Shown here: positions 25,201-39,600 of the stretch, one piece after another
Layout of the letters: each line of letters opens with the position of its first letter
Position numbering within the stretch: position 1 is the first letter of the stretch
Origin: Clusia tigrina
Taxonomy: Eukaryota; Arthropoda; Insecta; Diptera; Clusiidae
Reading direction: 5' to 3'
Length of the DNA stretch: 64,000 nt
Assembly: GCA_920105625.2 (NCBI GenBank)
Contig: OV050030.1
Coordinates: 24,110,516 to 24,174,515, forward strand
Program-made: the position numbers and the translations under genes
The notes under the pieces: generated by a model
Databases searched by the model: none
The model's input: only the letters and a program-made list of their open reading frames with translations
Told to the model about the DNA's origin: nothing

Positions 25201-28200
25201 ATATTGGCGTTTCGTTCTTTGGCACCAGATTGCATTTGTCTGTATGACCTTTTTGAGTATCCACCATCAATATAAAGAGCTAAAGCTTCCTCAGGTGTAT
25301 ACGGAATATTGGTTTTTGCTTCAGAGTCTACAGATTTAAGCATTTTTGGAGCTATTGCAGATTCTGAACGTAACTTTGAAACAACCTGTGAAGCGCTTCT
25401 TTTTCCAGCCTTGTAAAGACTCACGCTCGTTGCTACCATTAACTCTTCGTTCGGTGTTTCATTGACAATTGATGCAATTTTTTTTATTTGAGTCTTACTT
25501 GTGCACTCTGAAAAAGGTTTCTCATTACGTTGGGCAACGGCTGGATTAGGGAAAATAATGTCTTCATCCAACCACATTTTATTTCGCTTTTCGAACACTG
25601 CCAAAACTCTATGACTTTCTTTCCACTTTTGTACAAGTTGGCTCATAAAATTTCTTAATTGTTTTTGAATTGGTCGGTATTGCTCTTCGCTATATTTCGA
25701 GCGATCAATGATATTAGAAAATACATGATTTTCAACCATTAAAAATTTGTTCGTTGGCACTGGTTCACTATGCCATATTAAAAAAACGGTGCGTTTAGAT
25801 TCTGCCATTGTAACTAAAAAACGAAAAAAATAAAAAGTTTGCAAAAACTAGCAGTCTATATTTAAACTTGACATAGATAACAACCCATTTAAACAAACTA
25901 AGCAAACAGTGAACCCAATCCAGTCCAATCCACCTTACTTTTATTCCACACAAAATTGGATTTCATATCTAAAACCACTTTCACAAAGGACATTTTCTTT
26001 TTCAACTGTTAAGCACTAAAACATACAATCACAGATCACAAACCATTTTTTTTTTTATTTAATACATACCTTTTAATTTAAATAAAATCGCAAATCTTAT
26101 TAACAAATTAAATATTTAATTTTTTCCTCTCAACAAAATTGCACTTGAAACAAGCTCAAAAACATGTGTTAACTTTGCTGAAACATGTGTCAAGTTTGAA
26201 TGCTCACAGCTGTGCGAATATTAGGAACAAAACAAAAAAGAAATCAGAAAAAAAATCCGTTGCGGTTTAAGTTTAAAAAAAAATAATAATAAAGTTTGCC
26301 ATATTATGACTTTTAACATTTCGCTGAAGCGCCGCTAGATGGGGTATTTCGGCCACTGTGCGATGGTAAGGTTTAGATTCGAATAGGATGGGGATAATCT
26401 ATGATAAAATTATTATTGTACTATATTTTGAAACTACCTCCTGAGAAACATCTCACCCTTTGTACTCATTGGCAGGCGCACGATCAAGAATCCACTAACC
26501 CATCCAGAATGATCTTCATAGTTTCCCATATATAATTCCCAATTTCTACAAAGTATTGATTATAAGGGTACCATGAGAAAATATCAGTTTTATTTGGATT
26601 TAGCTCCCCCAGATAGAGACATTGTGCCAAAGAATATACAGACGTAATCTCACAAACATTTCATCCAATAATGTTATTGTACTAATCAAAGCCATTGCCT
26701 TATATTCAGGGCCTATTTTTGTGATGTTAGGTTATAGTTTCAGGTTGCATTCTCCGTGAATACAAATCCCACAATTGATAAATGGCTCTTCGGAGATCTC
26801 AATGCAGTGGCTCGGTAAAGAACTTACTCTCAGCCATGAAAGAGTTTTTTTTACAAGCTTTTATCCAACAAAATCGTTGAAGATGTTAATCATATCAGTA
26901 TACAGGTATTCCCTACATATCCAAAGATTTTGTTAATCTAGGTTACTAATGATAAACTAGATACAAATGAACCAAATAGGGCTTTCAGAGCCGTTAGGTG
27001 AAAATCAGGAACTAACGAGACCATATAACAAAGAAGTGTGTTTGCATGTCTTAACACTGCTTCAATTTTGAATGTCTCTTGAATAATATTCTTATGAACA
27101 GAGGTTTCATCAAAAAAACGTTTCACTTATTTTTGTCCCATCGTGAAACTCATAGATAACCTCCTGATAGTTCTTCGTGACCTTCTCTGGCGTAGACACC
27201 AATTTTAATACTATCGATAAAGACTGAATTCCAGAAAAAAATGTAATCAATGAGTAATTACCAACAATATTTTGTATGTAACAAAGTATTCCTTCACCGT
27301 AATTTAAATCTCTCTCAATTTAATTGCAAAAAGTCTTTTAGAACCCCAGCTCTGCGAAGGTGGTAACATTTGGTTATATTATATTGAAAATTTTTGCATG
27401 AAACCATGTCGTGTAGAATCTACCATTTTTAATTGATAATTGATTTCCGTATATGATTTCCTAATTATAATTTAATTAGTCCTTGCCAATTTTAAATTAT
27501 ACATGAGTCCTTTGATCACACATTTCCTTTCTACTGCATTCTATGGACATTTTTGAAATTGTTCCTGAACTTTATTCGATGGTTTCTTAATTACACAATT
27601 GCCAAAGGTGGAGAGTTCCTGAAATCGAGTAGAGGTGTCCTGCGAGCCTTCTCCCTGGCTTTCGTCACCTCCGTTTGTCTTTTATTGTTTATTTTAATTA
27701 CATTTGACGTCCAAAGTTCGCAGATGTTGATATGGAATGCAAAGTAAACTGCGGAAATTGTGGTCGCTGCAGCTGGTTTTGTATGGGTGGGTGTAGAAAC
27801 TTTTGTTTGCATGCGTTGTTGCCGCTACCGTTGCCGCTGTTTATTGTTGGTTTGATGTAGTTTAGCTTGCTGTAAGAGGGGAGGTTTAAATGCATGTGGA
27901 AATTTGAGCAACATAAAAGAGCAAAAAAAAATTTCAGAAATTGAAAGGCTTCCACACACATGCAACTGCATTTAAAGTTGCTAATGCGAGTAATTGAAAT
28001 CTGTTAAATGAAAATCCAAATAGTTCGTGAACTTTTTCCTATATGAACTACATTTACTTAGCAGTATGTACATAGGGTAAAGTGTTCGTTATTTGGTCGC
28101 GCCTTAAAACGAATGCATTCATTGTATTACTCGCATTTAGAAACGTAGCCAATGTGGAATGTCCGTAGGGGGCTATAGAAAGTTCGAAAAGGAAACAATC

Positions 28201-28915
28201 TCTTTAGTGATTCAGTGATTAAATTAAATATTTTTTTTATTTTTATTTTATTTATCTTTCATATTGAAAAATTGCTTTAGCCTATTACTTTCCTTCTCTA
28301 CGAGTAATTTTTTCGTATACCATTAAAGTTGCACACCTCGATCAACGTTGCTCCATAAAAATTTAATAATATTTCAGGGTGTTATAAAATGTTGAATTTT
28401 CGCAAAAATTTACTTAAATATTGCTCCAAAATGCTGCCATCAATCATGTTTCTTAAATTACACTTCATTCCCTTGTATTATATTCCAATATCGACTCTTG
28501 GCACGTCTCTACATACTTACCGTATCAATTTGGGCGTCAAAATGACACATTTACATAAGTACCTACATACTTTGGAAGTACTGCTGCAGAAGTTGCTCGA
28601 AGTTTGAGCAGCACACAAAAGGTGGCAATTCCTGAACGACTTTTTTATTGAGGTTGACAATGCCACATACTTGTACATGGGGGAGCTGTTGTGATGACGC
28701 GTTTTTATGGAGGGTAAAACAAAACTCATTTACTATAAACTTTACTGTTGTTCTTGCTGCTGGTGCCAGCGGAGTGCACGTGACTGAATTGCTGATTATG
28801 AAAAAGTCACAGAAAACTCTGCCGAGTTGAGGAATTTTCGCTCCCAAACAGAGCGAACCACTGTACACTTGTCTGAGCCTTGAGAGATCGTTAAGAGTAT
28901 GAGGAATCGAAGCAA

Positions 28916-28958
<43 letters not shown>

Positions 28959-31900
28959 GTTGGAACTTACATGCTGGTAACAGAAAATGTCCTTGGTGGT
29001 ACCAAAGCTGTAACAACCAGCTGTAGAGTCCGTTAAAATACGCGAAATTACATATTACTGTAGCTTTTTCCAATTTAGACATTTAACGCTAAACAACACA
29101 AAAGCCTTATTCACTATCATAGTTATGTCTGATGCTTATTCATGCAAAATACTTTTAATCATGATTTTATGAATATAGAGCTATATATTTGTCAGGGAAC
29201 TGGAGTGTTAAAAAATGTATCCAACTCTATCTCTAATCACTAAAAATTGGAACATATAAGTTATATAATTTTCATAAAGCATACATACAATATCAAGCGC
29301 TCAAAAGATCTATTATCCTTCAGTAGACAAAATGTGGGTACTGTCGTATGCATCCTAACGGATCACTGGAGTCTGGGTACTTCCGAGGGCGGATTGATAT
29401 TGAAGCTACCTAGCGCTAGACGGCAGCACAAACACAAAGGTTTTTTTTTTTAGAAATTGCGATCTGTCAAACGTCGGCTGTTAAAATTTCACCCAAATTC
29501 ATCGATTAGTTTATTTGTTGTAGTCGTTTGAAGTAAGCAACTTTTGTGTTTCTTGGAAAAAAGGGAATTTCGTGCAGTGATCAAACACTATTATTTGAAA
29601 GGGAAAACGGCGAAAGAGACAAAAGAAAAGCTCGATAAACATTACGGTGAGTCTGCTCCGTCAGATTACATGGTAAAATATTGGATTGCTGAATTTAAAC
29701 GTGGCCGAACAAGCACTGCAACAATACCATCAACAGGAAGGCCAAAAGAGGTGGTTACTGAAGATCAAGAAAAGATACTGATCAAGAAAATCCTCGATAT
29801 CGTTATGAATGATCACCGAGTCAAGTTGCGTGAGATTGTTGAAATGGTAAACATATCATATGAACGTGTGTTCAACATTTTGCATGAACATTTGCATATG
29901 AAAAAGCTATCGGCAAGATGGGTGCCGTGTTTGCTCAGTGTCGAACAAAAACGAGTTCGACAGACCACTTCACAGCTGTGTTTGGGCATAATAATGCGTA
30001 ATCCTGTTGATTTTTGGCGTCGATTAATAACTGTTGATGAAACGTGGGTCCACCAATACACACCTGAAACCAAAAATCAGCCGAAAGAATGGGTGGAAGC
30101 TGGTGGAAGTGCTCCGAAGAAGGCGAAGGCAGTGAAATCGGCTGGCAAGGTTATGGCCACTGTATTTTGGGATGCACACGGAATATTGCTCATCGATTAT
30201 CTTGAACAAGGATCCACAATCACAGGAAAGTATTATCGTGCATTATTCGATCAATTGATTGGTGCAATCAATGAAAAACGACCACATTTAAAGAAGAAAA
30301 AAATGCTCTTTCTTCAAGACAACGCACCGGTTCACACAGCATTAGATACGATGCTAAAATTACGTGAAATACACTTCGAATTGGTTAATCATCCACCTTA
30401 TAGTCCAGATTTAGCTCCTAGTGACTTTTTCCTGTTTCCAAACTTGAAAAAATGGCTCGCAGGAAAAAGCTTCATCTCAAACGAAGAAGTGATTACCGAA
30501 GCTAACTCGTATTTTGAGGGGTTCCCGAAATCGTATTATTCAGATGGTATAAAAAAGTTGGAATATCGTGTTACTAAGTGTGTCGAAGTAAAAGGAGACT
30601 ATGTTGAGAAATAAATGGTTGTTGAAAAAAAAAATTGTTTTTTTCCTACTTAGGTAGCTTCAATATCAATCCGCCCTCGTATATCGAATATTCGGACTCC
30701 TCCCAAATCTTTTTTGCAGTAATTGCATAGATGAGAAAGAGCAGCAGTTCATTGAGCACCTGATCTGCATGTTTTCAGCTATGTTCAAAAGGAGAAATAC
30801 TTTCGTGGGCGACGACTTTCATGGGGATCCTTCGAAGCTAAAAAATACGCTCCATCAATGGCTTCAAGAAAAGCTGCATATAGCTAGACAATTGAGAGGG
30901 ATTGGACTTGTGTCACAAAGAGCCGATCCAGCCTAAAGTGTGCTTTTTAGCAGTTGCTCAACCTAGCTAACTATACATACAATAAATATAAAATAGTATA
31001 GAAACATGACGACAGCAAAATTCTAACTTAATGCTAATCTCCTAATTTAAATCTAATCCTAATCTAATCTCCGATTGAATAAGTATTTACATGTTTTTTT
31101 AACAAAAAATTTTGGAGCGTGGTGTTGGAGTTCCATATAGATTGAATATTATTTATGTTTTCGACTCTGGTTCCAATCTCTATTGGAATTATAAAATGTT
31201 ATGGAACCAGAGTCGAAATTATGAAAAATATTCAAACTGAATCTCTAACACCACACTCCAAAATGATTTGTTAAAGAAATATGTAAATTATAATTCCATC
31301 GTATTCTTGTCATAATTCAGATGACATCCAAAATTACCTCTCGCTTGTAGTTTTTGTTCTCCGCCAATATTGTAGAACGGTAGTACTATTATTAATATCC
31401 ACATTGATCTGAAAATCAGTCACATCACCGAATATTAATTGTGCTTAAATCGTCATCGATGACCTGCTTTGGCATTATCCATCTAACCTATAGATAAACA
31501 ATCCATAGTGTTAAATTTTTATTCGGCCTAAATTTTGTGATTAACCTGCACAAGGGCCGAAAATGAGTCACATCACTGAATGTGATTTTCGTTCAAAAAT
31601 CTCACTAGGGCTTGCCTGACTTTGAAATTATGTAACAAATTATGTAAAAATAGTCATCAGACTATTTATATTGCCTCCAATTATATTTCAGCAACTTAGC
31701 GGATTGCACCATAACTGAAGCATCCAAAATATCTCTCATTAACATAACAACGCTTACTTTTCTAGATTAGTTACCAAAATTACTCTAATTTTCGAAGTTA
31801 AGAATTTTCCTTGATGTGATTTTATGCACTGAAAATGTACCTGGAGGCAGTTGACCAATAAAGTTTGGATTCTTCTTTTGATAGAATATACTGAACGTAG

Positions 31901-34900
31901 TTTACTCTTTCATAGAGGTTTCAATATAACTTGTACGAGTATATACCAAAATTTAACGATGTATCCCTTCAATCCGCCTTTCTACTCATTTTCTCCTATT
32001 CCGGCTTATTACCTCGTGTAATTTATTTTTGATATTTGAATTATTGAATTGCTTGATTATGTTGGAGGAGCTTTGCCCACGTTTACAATACAAATGTAAG
32101 GCTACTGATGTAAGCAGATGACATAGTGTTGTTAGTTGATGGGCCAGAAACATTACAGCATATTATATACCGATAGGAAAACTAATGTCGGACATGGAAT
32201 ATGGAGGTTAATCTCAGCAAATCTGAAATTATGGTGTTTCGCAAGGGTGGCAGGCTATCGGCCAAACAAAGCTATACCTTTAATAGGGAGCCAGTAAGAA
32301 TTACTTAACATGTATGTAGACTGCTTACATTATGTACGGGACTCATTTTTGATTTGCTTGAATCTTGACTTTCTTAAAATTCTTGAACTTATAGTAGAAA
32401 ACGATTTACTATACAATAATGATTTTTAGGTGTAACGTTAACACCCAGCATGACATTTGGGGAACACATCAATGCATGAAATACGACAGCAAAAAATAAC
32501 ATAAATGCAACGTGGTAAAATCTATTAAGTAAAAATAAAGTATCACTAACAGCTAAATGGAAAATATTTCAAGCAGTGTGTAGATCCACACTAGAATACG
32601 CAGCGCAGGTTTGGGGTTATGCATTACATGAGGAAGTCAACAAATTACAAAGATATTTTTTAAAGGGAGTACTACAACCCCCAAACTTTACACTAAATTA
32701 TGCCATAATTTTTGATACTGGTGCGGAAGAGAGCACGCTGTACACCTTTGAGCTACACTTGGAATATATCTTCAAAACATTGTACTTATATGAGAAGGAG
32801 ACTCTTCCACACAGGCTGTCCAAAGCACTACTAAGAAAAGACGGAATTCAATTTAAGATTTGAGGACAGAGAGAGGAGAACAGTGACATGGACAAGCAAA
32901 GCTACTACATCATAGTCTGAAAACACAGTTTATTGAGGAAGCACATCGGGAAAGCTGATGCAAGTCCCACCAGATTATATAAATTCTTAAAACCCTCTGG
33001 AGGGAATATGTTTTTTCCCACATTCTGCCACTACACTATATAACAATAATATTCAAAGCTGGCTGTGATGTGTTGCCGTTAAACTCTAACAACCTGGGAA
33101 CCACTAGTAACTGAACGAGTATTATATGCAATATGGGAGAAGATGAAAACTTGGGAAGATGCGCAATGCTAAAAGAATTCAGAGCAACATATTTAAGAAA
33201 TAAATCGTCAAATGCAAAAGAAATTATTGATATTGTTACGAAATTGCCCTGCTGACAATTTATTCTAACTGTCAATACTCAGATGCGTACCACTGGATTG
33301 TGTAGTAATCAAACAATCGCTTCAAATCAATAAAATAATTAACTTTATTTAATGATTGCAATTTACACACTTAATATTAGGCTTAAAGTTTACTTTAATA
33401 CAATTTTATACTCTCTTTATTAATTTATTTCATCACTTTACTACTTCTTAATACTGCAACTGTTGCGATTAAAATGCACGATGTACATACTGCTACGATT
33501 GCTCTTCAACTGTGTCGACTTTGAATTGCTGGTAGCTTATATAACTCTCTTATGTTGAAGTAGAACATTCTAGAACATTAACCACACCTCACAAGAAGTT
33601 TCGAGAACAATCTAGAACATTATCTACACCTCACAAGAAGTTTCGAGAACAATCTTGAACATTATCTTTACCTCGAAAGAAGTTTCGAGAACATTCTAGA
33701 ATATGATCTACACCTAGAAAGAAGTTCCGATAAGGTTACAGACTATTCTCTGCATGAATTGTGTCTTGGCTTAAATACATATCTGGGGTGGTGCACTATT
33801 CTCAAACTTTAACTGGGATCCTAAAAGTATACAATCATATATGTTTCAATGTTTTAAACGGAGATAGCCCTAAAAGCTGAAAGAGTGTGGCATAAATAGT
33901 TCATTACAATATCGAAAATATATTCTTGCAGATTTCGTTTAAAGAATTCTCATTATTTAACACAAACAAATATTATGACACAAAAACTGATCTATGGCAG
34001 ACTGCTTGAAGCTATCCCGATCTCAGGCTCTCTATAATAGATTAATCTTTGAAAATTTATAAATAAAGAGCATATTACTACTACTACTACTAGTGGTATG
34101 AAAAGAAATTTGAAAAATGTCAAAAATGCCTGCATCGTTATATTAAAGTCTTTAAATATTGCCTTATATATATTTAAGTAAGATTACACAGGCCGGCCGC
34201 GAATGCCATGAACAGACATATAATGTCCTTTGCGATTCTAGATGGATGTCCATTTAAGATTCATTAAACAATAGATCCTTAAAGAGAGAGACGATTTTTA
34301 TATATAACTATTTATATATCTAATGTCAGAAGCTTTTGTATACCTGAAGGCTAAAGTCGATGAGTCAAAAAAATACACGATAATTTCGAGATTCAGCATG
34401 AGATTAAGGTCGCAAATTCAGCAGAAGATCATGAAAGAGATATGCAACAGATCTACTACATTGGGCAACACTGATTTGATGACAGCGACCAAATTGCTTG
34501 GAATAATAAGTTGTGTTGTTGTAACACGACGGCATTTCATATATTTGTATAATGTTAAAATATCGCAGTATTTCTAATATTTGAGTGTAGCTTCGATTGC
34601 TTTAGGTAGTTTCCCCTATGAATATCAGGCTTATATTATGGAAGTGTGATGGTAACTTTACAGGTCATATGACAGTCATTTGATAGTTTCGTGATAATAA
34701 GGGCAAATTCATACCATTATATGACAAATGCAAAACTGGAAATACAAAATAAAATAGTTGGTGTGCATTGTGAAGCTTGTAAAACTGTTTTCTTTTAATT
34801 AAATTATATAGTGTTGGATGGTATAGGATTATCAATTAGATACAACAGTTCCCTGATATTTTCCGAGTTTTTATATCGTTTTCAACTCTGCGAACTAGAA

Positions 34901-36644
34901 CGAATACGAAAGATACAAAATATATAATGGATTATAATATCAGTGATTAATAATGAAGCTTTGCTGTTCACTTGTTGCATTGAATTAATGTATAAGAAAG
35001 GATCAGTTTAAAAGTAACTGGCACTGATTCTCATATTATAATTATAAATCTAGTCCTTAATTAGAGTCTCTCATAGAACTTGTATCTTAATTACTTTACA
35101 TAAATTTTATGGATTAATTTCTAGTTGCCTTTGAAGTTAAAGTGGCACACGGGCAACAAGTACCCAACTTTCATCTGTATTGGCTTCGTTTTAAATGTTG
35201 ACTGATATTTTATTAAATTTTTTAAAAGATTTCCTTTTCCAATTAATTGCAGGTGTGCGAAGGGCCAAATTTTTAACCAAACCTTTACCCCACGAGATCA
35301 ATGCGCTTCTTGCGGAGAACGATGTGTCCTCCTGTAGGCATGATTTATTACAAAATACCAACACAATAGCGGCAACAAGAACAACAACAATACCAACATC
35401 AACAGCTTTGCTGTCAACAGGCATAACAGCAACCGCAGCAACGATGGCGACGACGACAGCAACGCCTTCTGCAAACACTTTAACACATGCAGACAAAGGA
35501 GGAATTGATGCCAGAACAGCAGGAGGAGCAGCAGTAGCAGCAACACCAGCAGGAAGTAACTTAGGTTCCAGCGCCACTGTAGACATTATGGAGGATGAAG
35601 AGGAGCACGAACAACAGCGCATAGGGTAAGTAAGCACACAAATTTCCAGCAGCACACAATTCTTTTTTTTATATCATTTTATTATTTTCTTCTTCTCTTT
35701 TTTTTACGAGTATTTTATTTTTTCCTTTTTGCTGCATCTTATGTTCAAGTGGTAAATTCTTTTGGCTTAGCACAAACTACACACTTGGGTGCCACTCAGT
35801 GGTTGGTTAAACCGCATAAACGCAGTTGCCGCACTTCAACACACAAACACACAAACACACATATACGGGCATACAACCAACTCAATTGGTACATGCAAAT
35901 TGAAACGTCAATTTTGTCCTTAAGCGAAAAAATGTGTTCCTTTGTACACGGCGGGTTTGTGAGTTGGTTTCTTTACTTTTTAAAAAACACCAAGTCACAA
36001 GTTAATAGACTCAAACCACAGCAGGCAACTTGATTTACAATAAAAGCTGGTATAGGCAAATATATCTGTTTCTTAAGAGTATGAAAATGTGCTCAGAGCA
36101 CTCTGTGGAGTAATTTTGAAAGAATTGTACGGCATATTAACTTGGGTCATGTTGCGAGTATGCTGGATACTACCAAATTATTTTATTAGAATTTCTAAAA
36201 GTCGTTAGCAAACGTCGGTTCAGCTGGCAAGGTGTGTGGAACAGTCCGTTGTAAATAGGTTCGGATGATGATCTCCGGTAAAGGTATATAGTAGAGTAGT
36301 GTAAATAAATAAATGTCAACAACTTGCATTCTATGGGTATTGAGAAAGGAAGGAAATCGAAATTAAAATGAAGATCCGGACTTAGCACACTGAACACACA
36401 TGCTTTGTTTGCCCGCACAGAGTTGACAAAACAATCCAGCTTTTCCAATGAACAAGACATTCAAATACTATAAATTATACTAGAAGCTGACCTCACCACG
36501 AGGGTCACAGGTTCAAATTCTGCCACGGGCTTGCTCCCCAAAATGCTTCTTTCTATAAAATATTTTTCTCTTCGAGTCGAGAGCCTCTGTAGCTAGTACT
36601 CATTCTCCCAACACCTTGCACTCATAATTAATTATGGTGTAAGG

Positions 36645-36675
<31 letters not shown>

Positions 36676-39600
36676 GAAGCTGATCTATTTAATTCGGATG
36701 TTACTTCAATAAAACAACGCTATTGACACGCACCTCTCAATGACTATGAAGAACAAGAAAAAAATTCTAGTATGTGGTAATTTAAGAAATTTTGAATATG
36801 AAATGAAAACCGGGATATATTACTTCCTAGAAAACAATAAAATTCAGGTGGAGCTGCGACAAAAACTAAACAGAAGTAAAAAACTTTCGGACCTCAAGAT
36901 GTCCTTTAATCAGACTTCACAGGAAGTTTTTGAAATACTTTTCATATACATACATAAAGAAAGTATGAAAATATATTTTTTGTTAAGCCACTTTATAATA
37001 AGTAATTAAAGAAAATAAAATATATTTTTAAATTTTGCCTGTTCTCCATTCTCCATTAAAATCTCCACCAAGTGTCTATAAATAATTCTTAAAAATATCC
37101 CTGTCACGTACGCGCTTCAGGTTCATTAAACAACAGCAACAACAGCAACAACAACTATAGCATAAATAATACCATCTCATTTGGGTGTAAGTAAGCACCT
37201 TCGGTTAAAGTGTCTGCCCCAACACTACTTCGCGTTAAGCAAGTCAGAATAACTGTACTCGCAGCTGGGTGGAATAAAATTAATTGGCCTGATTCAAGCT
37301 TCAGTGGTACAATTAATTACAACCAGTTACAAGATTTCTGCTACTACGTGTAGAAGCGAACCGTATTTTGTAGAAGGCAACCAGTGCATTAAAAGCGAGG
37401 TGAATTGTGTTCCTGTGTACGAGTATATGATTTAGATACTGTCAGCACTTAACCACATTCACTAGGAATGTGGGAAACCTTGCCCTGTATTGGGCAAAGA
37501 GTTTCCAGTGAACTTAAATTAAGTTGTGAAATGAAAGGAAAGTGAAGTTACAATGCCGCAAAATGGGGAAAATATGTTTCAATTTCTTTCATCGAACAGC
37601 AAGAGTAATAACTGAAAAGGAAATACATTAAGGACAACAAAGCACCGATTTTGATAGTACACCATATAAAATATGTGAAGACCAGCTGCTGCCTTCTAAC
37701 CAATTGATAACTCTCAACCCAATTTCACTAATTGCATTTTAGAATTTGTTTTAGAATCCGAAAGAAGAACATGATCTCTCACACCAATCTCTAAATTTCC
37801 TATGAGCTTCTTCCCTAATTACTTATAAATTAAAAACTGTTTGCAGAGCGATATTACTACTTAGGAAACTTTCACTTTGCCATACGAAATCGATAACTTT
37901 TTTAATAATACGAAAAACGCAATACAAACATTATTAAGGAGACTTATCGAAATATGTCCACTGCGGCTGGAGTGATAAGAAAAATTACTGCACTATCCAA
38001 TCTTCTCATTGATTCATTGAAGAACTCATTCGTGATGAAGAAATAAAACAATGAAGAAATAGGTGTAAAAGTTCGAAAGCAAATAGAAGGTTCAACATAA
38101 TTGGAGTAATTTCTGGTTACTATTTTTATTATTTTTATAGCTTATAATTCATAATAATTACGCCTGGAAGGATTTGGGGAATTGAGTACTAGCAACTTAG
38201 GCCTTCGACTAGAAGAAAAAAAATATTTAGTAAGAACCATTTCGAGACCATTCACAGACTAACATACTTTAATACTAGACTACTGAGGCCGAAATTAAAT
38301 GTTCTATATTTGATACTCTTAACAAGAGAGTCACTGTTGCACCAGGACTTTCAAGAAACCACAGGAATTCTTATTGTGTATTGCTACTAAATGAGGAATT
38401 GCTTAGCCATAACTATGGAACACCTTAATAACAAAACTTAAACTATATAGACACGTTTCTATACCAAGTTCATAGAGACGTTACTATACCAAGTATCACC
38501 CAACTAGCGCATCGATTCAACATCTTGAAAAGGTCGAAAAGGCTAATTGAACTGTGTCGTACAGTAAATCTTGGTCGGTCACGATATAAGTGGCAAAAAC
38601 CACAACCTCTGATTACCAATTCAAGTGAAAGAAATTGTCTTGTGCCCAGAGCAGCTTCTCCTGTAGCATTTACTATTCCTACTCAATTGCCATCACAAGA
38701 TTTTATTACCCTTATAATATGTTCTACATGTCGGGTATATTGACCACGCCAGGAATGGTGGGAAAATCAATTCACAAAGTACCAACATAAAATCACATTA
38801 CATGCACTTCAGTCTGCTCTCAGTCGCACTGGCTTACACGATTATACTGAAACGTTCAGCTCCTTTATGTGCACCCTTTTTGCTCCTTGCTCCATGAGGA
38901 GCACGTAGGTACATTGTACATTGATGTTTGTGACATTAAAAATCCATAATGTGCCACTTTGAACTATTAGAAATAACATAAGCATCTTGTAGTACAAATC
39001 GTATTAGAACGGAAGCTGTGTTGTCCTGTTGGCCAACCTAAGCGCATATGTACACAGCCATTCTGTCTCCATTAAGATTACATAATATTTTTTTTTTCTT
39101 ATATTTCATGTCATTCTTTTTCTGCCACTGTGACAGTTCTCGTATTATTGTTGTAGTTGTTGTTGCTATGCAGCAAGTGTCCATTTTAACAAATATTGTG
39201 CTTTGATGTCCTCATGTGTGGTGTTCGATCAGTGGCAATATGTGCCACTTGTCCAATGATGGTGGGTGGGTTTCGTAGGAGTATGTTTGGTTTAGTAGTA
39301 TGCTGTGTCCATTGGAGAATTGCAATTTTCCCTATGCTGCTTTTTCTTTTTTATTTTTTCATTCATTTTCTTTCTTTTAGTTTCTTTCTGAACCGTTCTG
39401 ATTCCTGATTTTTAAATTGATTTTATGCATGGAATTGTAGCTGCATCAATAGTCAAAGTGTTTTAATACAGTGATTGAGCTGATTTTTAAATGACATTTT
39501 GTAATTAATCCTTTTATTCAACCATATCACTCTTTAATGCTGTTACTCAATGTAGTCAATGGTTCAGCATGGCTTATTTTGACCAATTTCTGATGCTGAT

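Larger units (their letters stand above)
24200..26365 (-). mobile_element. Transib-like DNA transposon, internally deleted, with CACAGTG ends and CGATG duplication
   Basis: The 2156-bp element 24205-26360 has inverted ends CACAGTGGCCGAAA and is flanked by CGATG at 24200-24204 and 26361-26365, a 5-bp target duplication. The terminal repeat is bipartite: positions 1-14 match exactly, then TAGCGGC recurs at positions 24-30 in both ends. A 5-bp duplication and CAC-starting ends of this type are the signature of Transib elements, the relatives of RAG1. On the minus strand it encodes an N-terminal transposase part and a C-terminal part, but the central catalytic region is missing. The superfamily call rests on the ends plus remembered resemblance of the protein parts. 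It lies in K2P intron 2, antisense to the gene. Confidence 0.75.

Noticed and set aside
33480..33730. A heat-shock protein gene promoter
   Set aside because: The HSE array and TATA box are followed by the end of an LTR and its ATAT flank, with no heat-shock protein ORF downstream.
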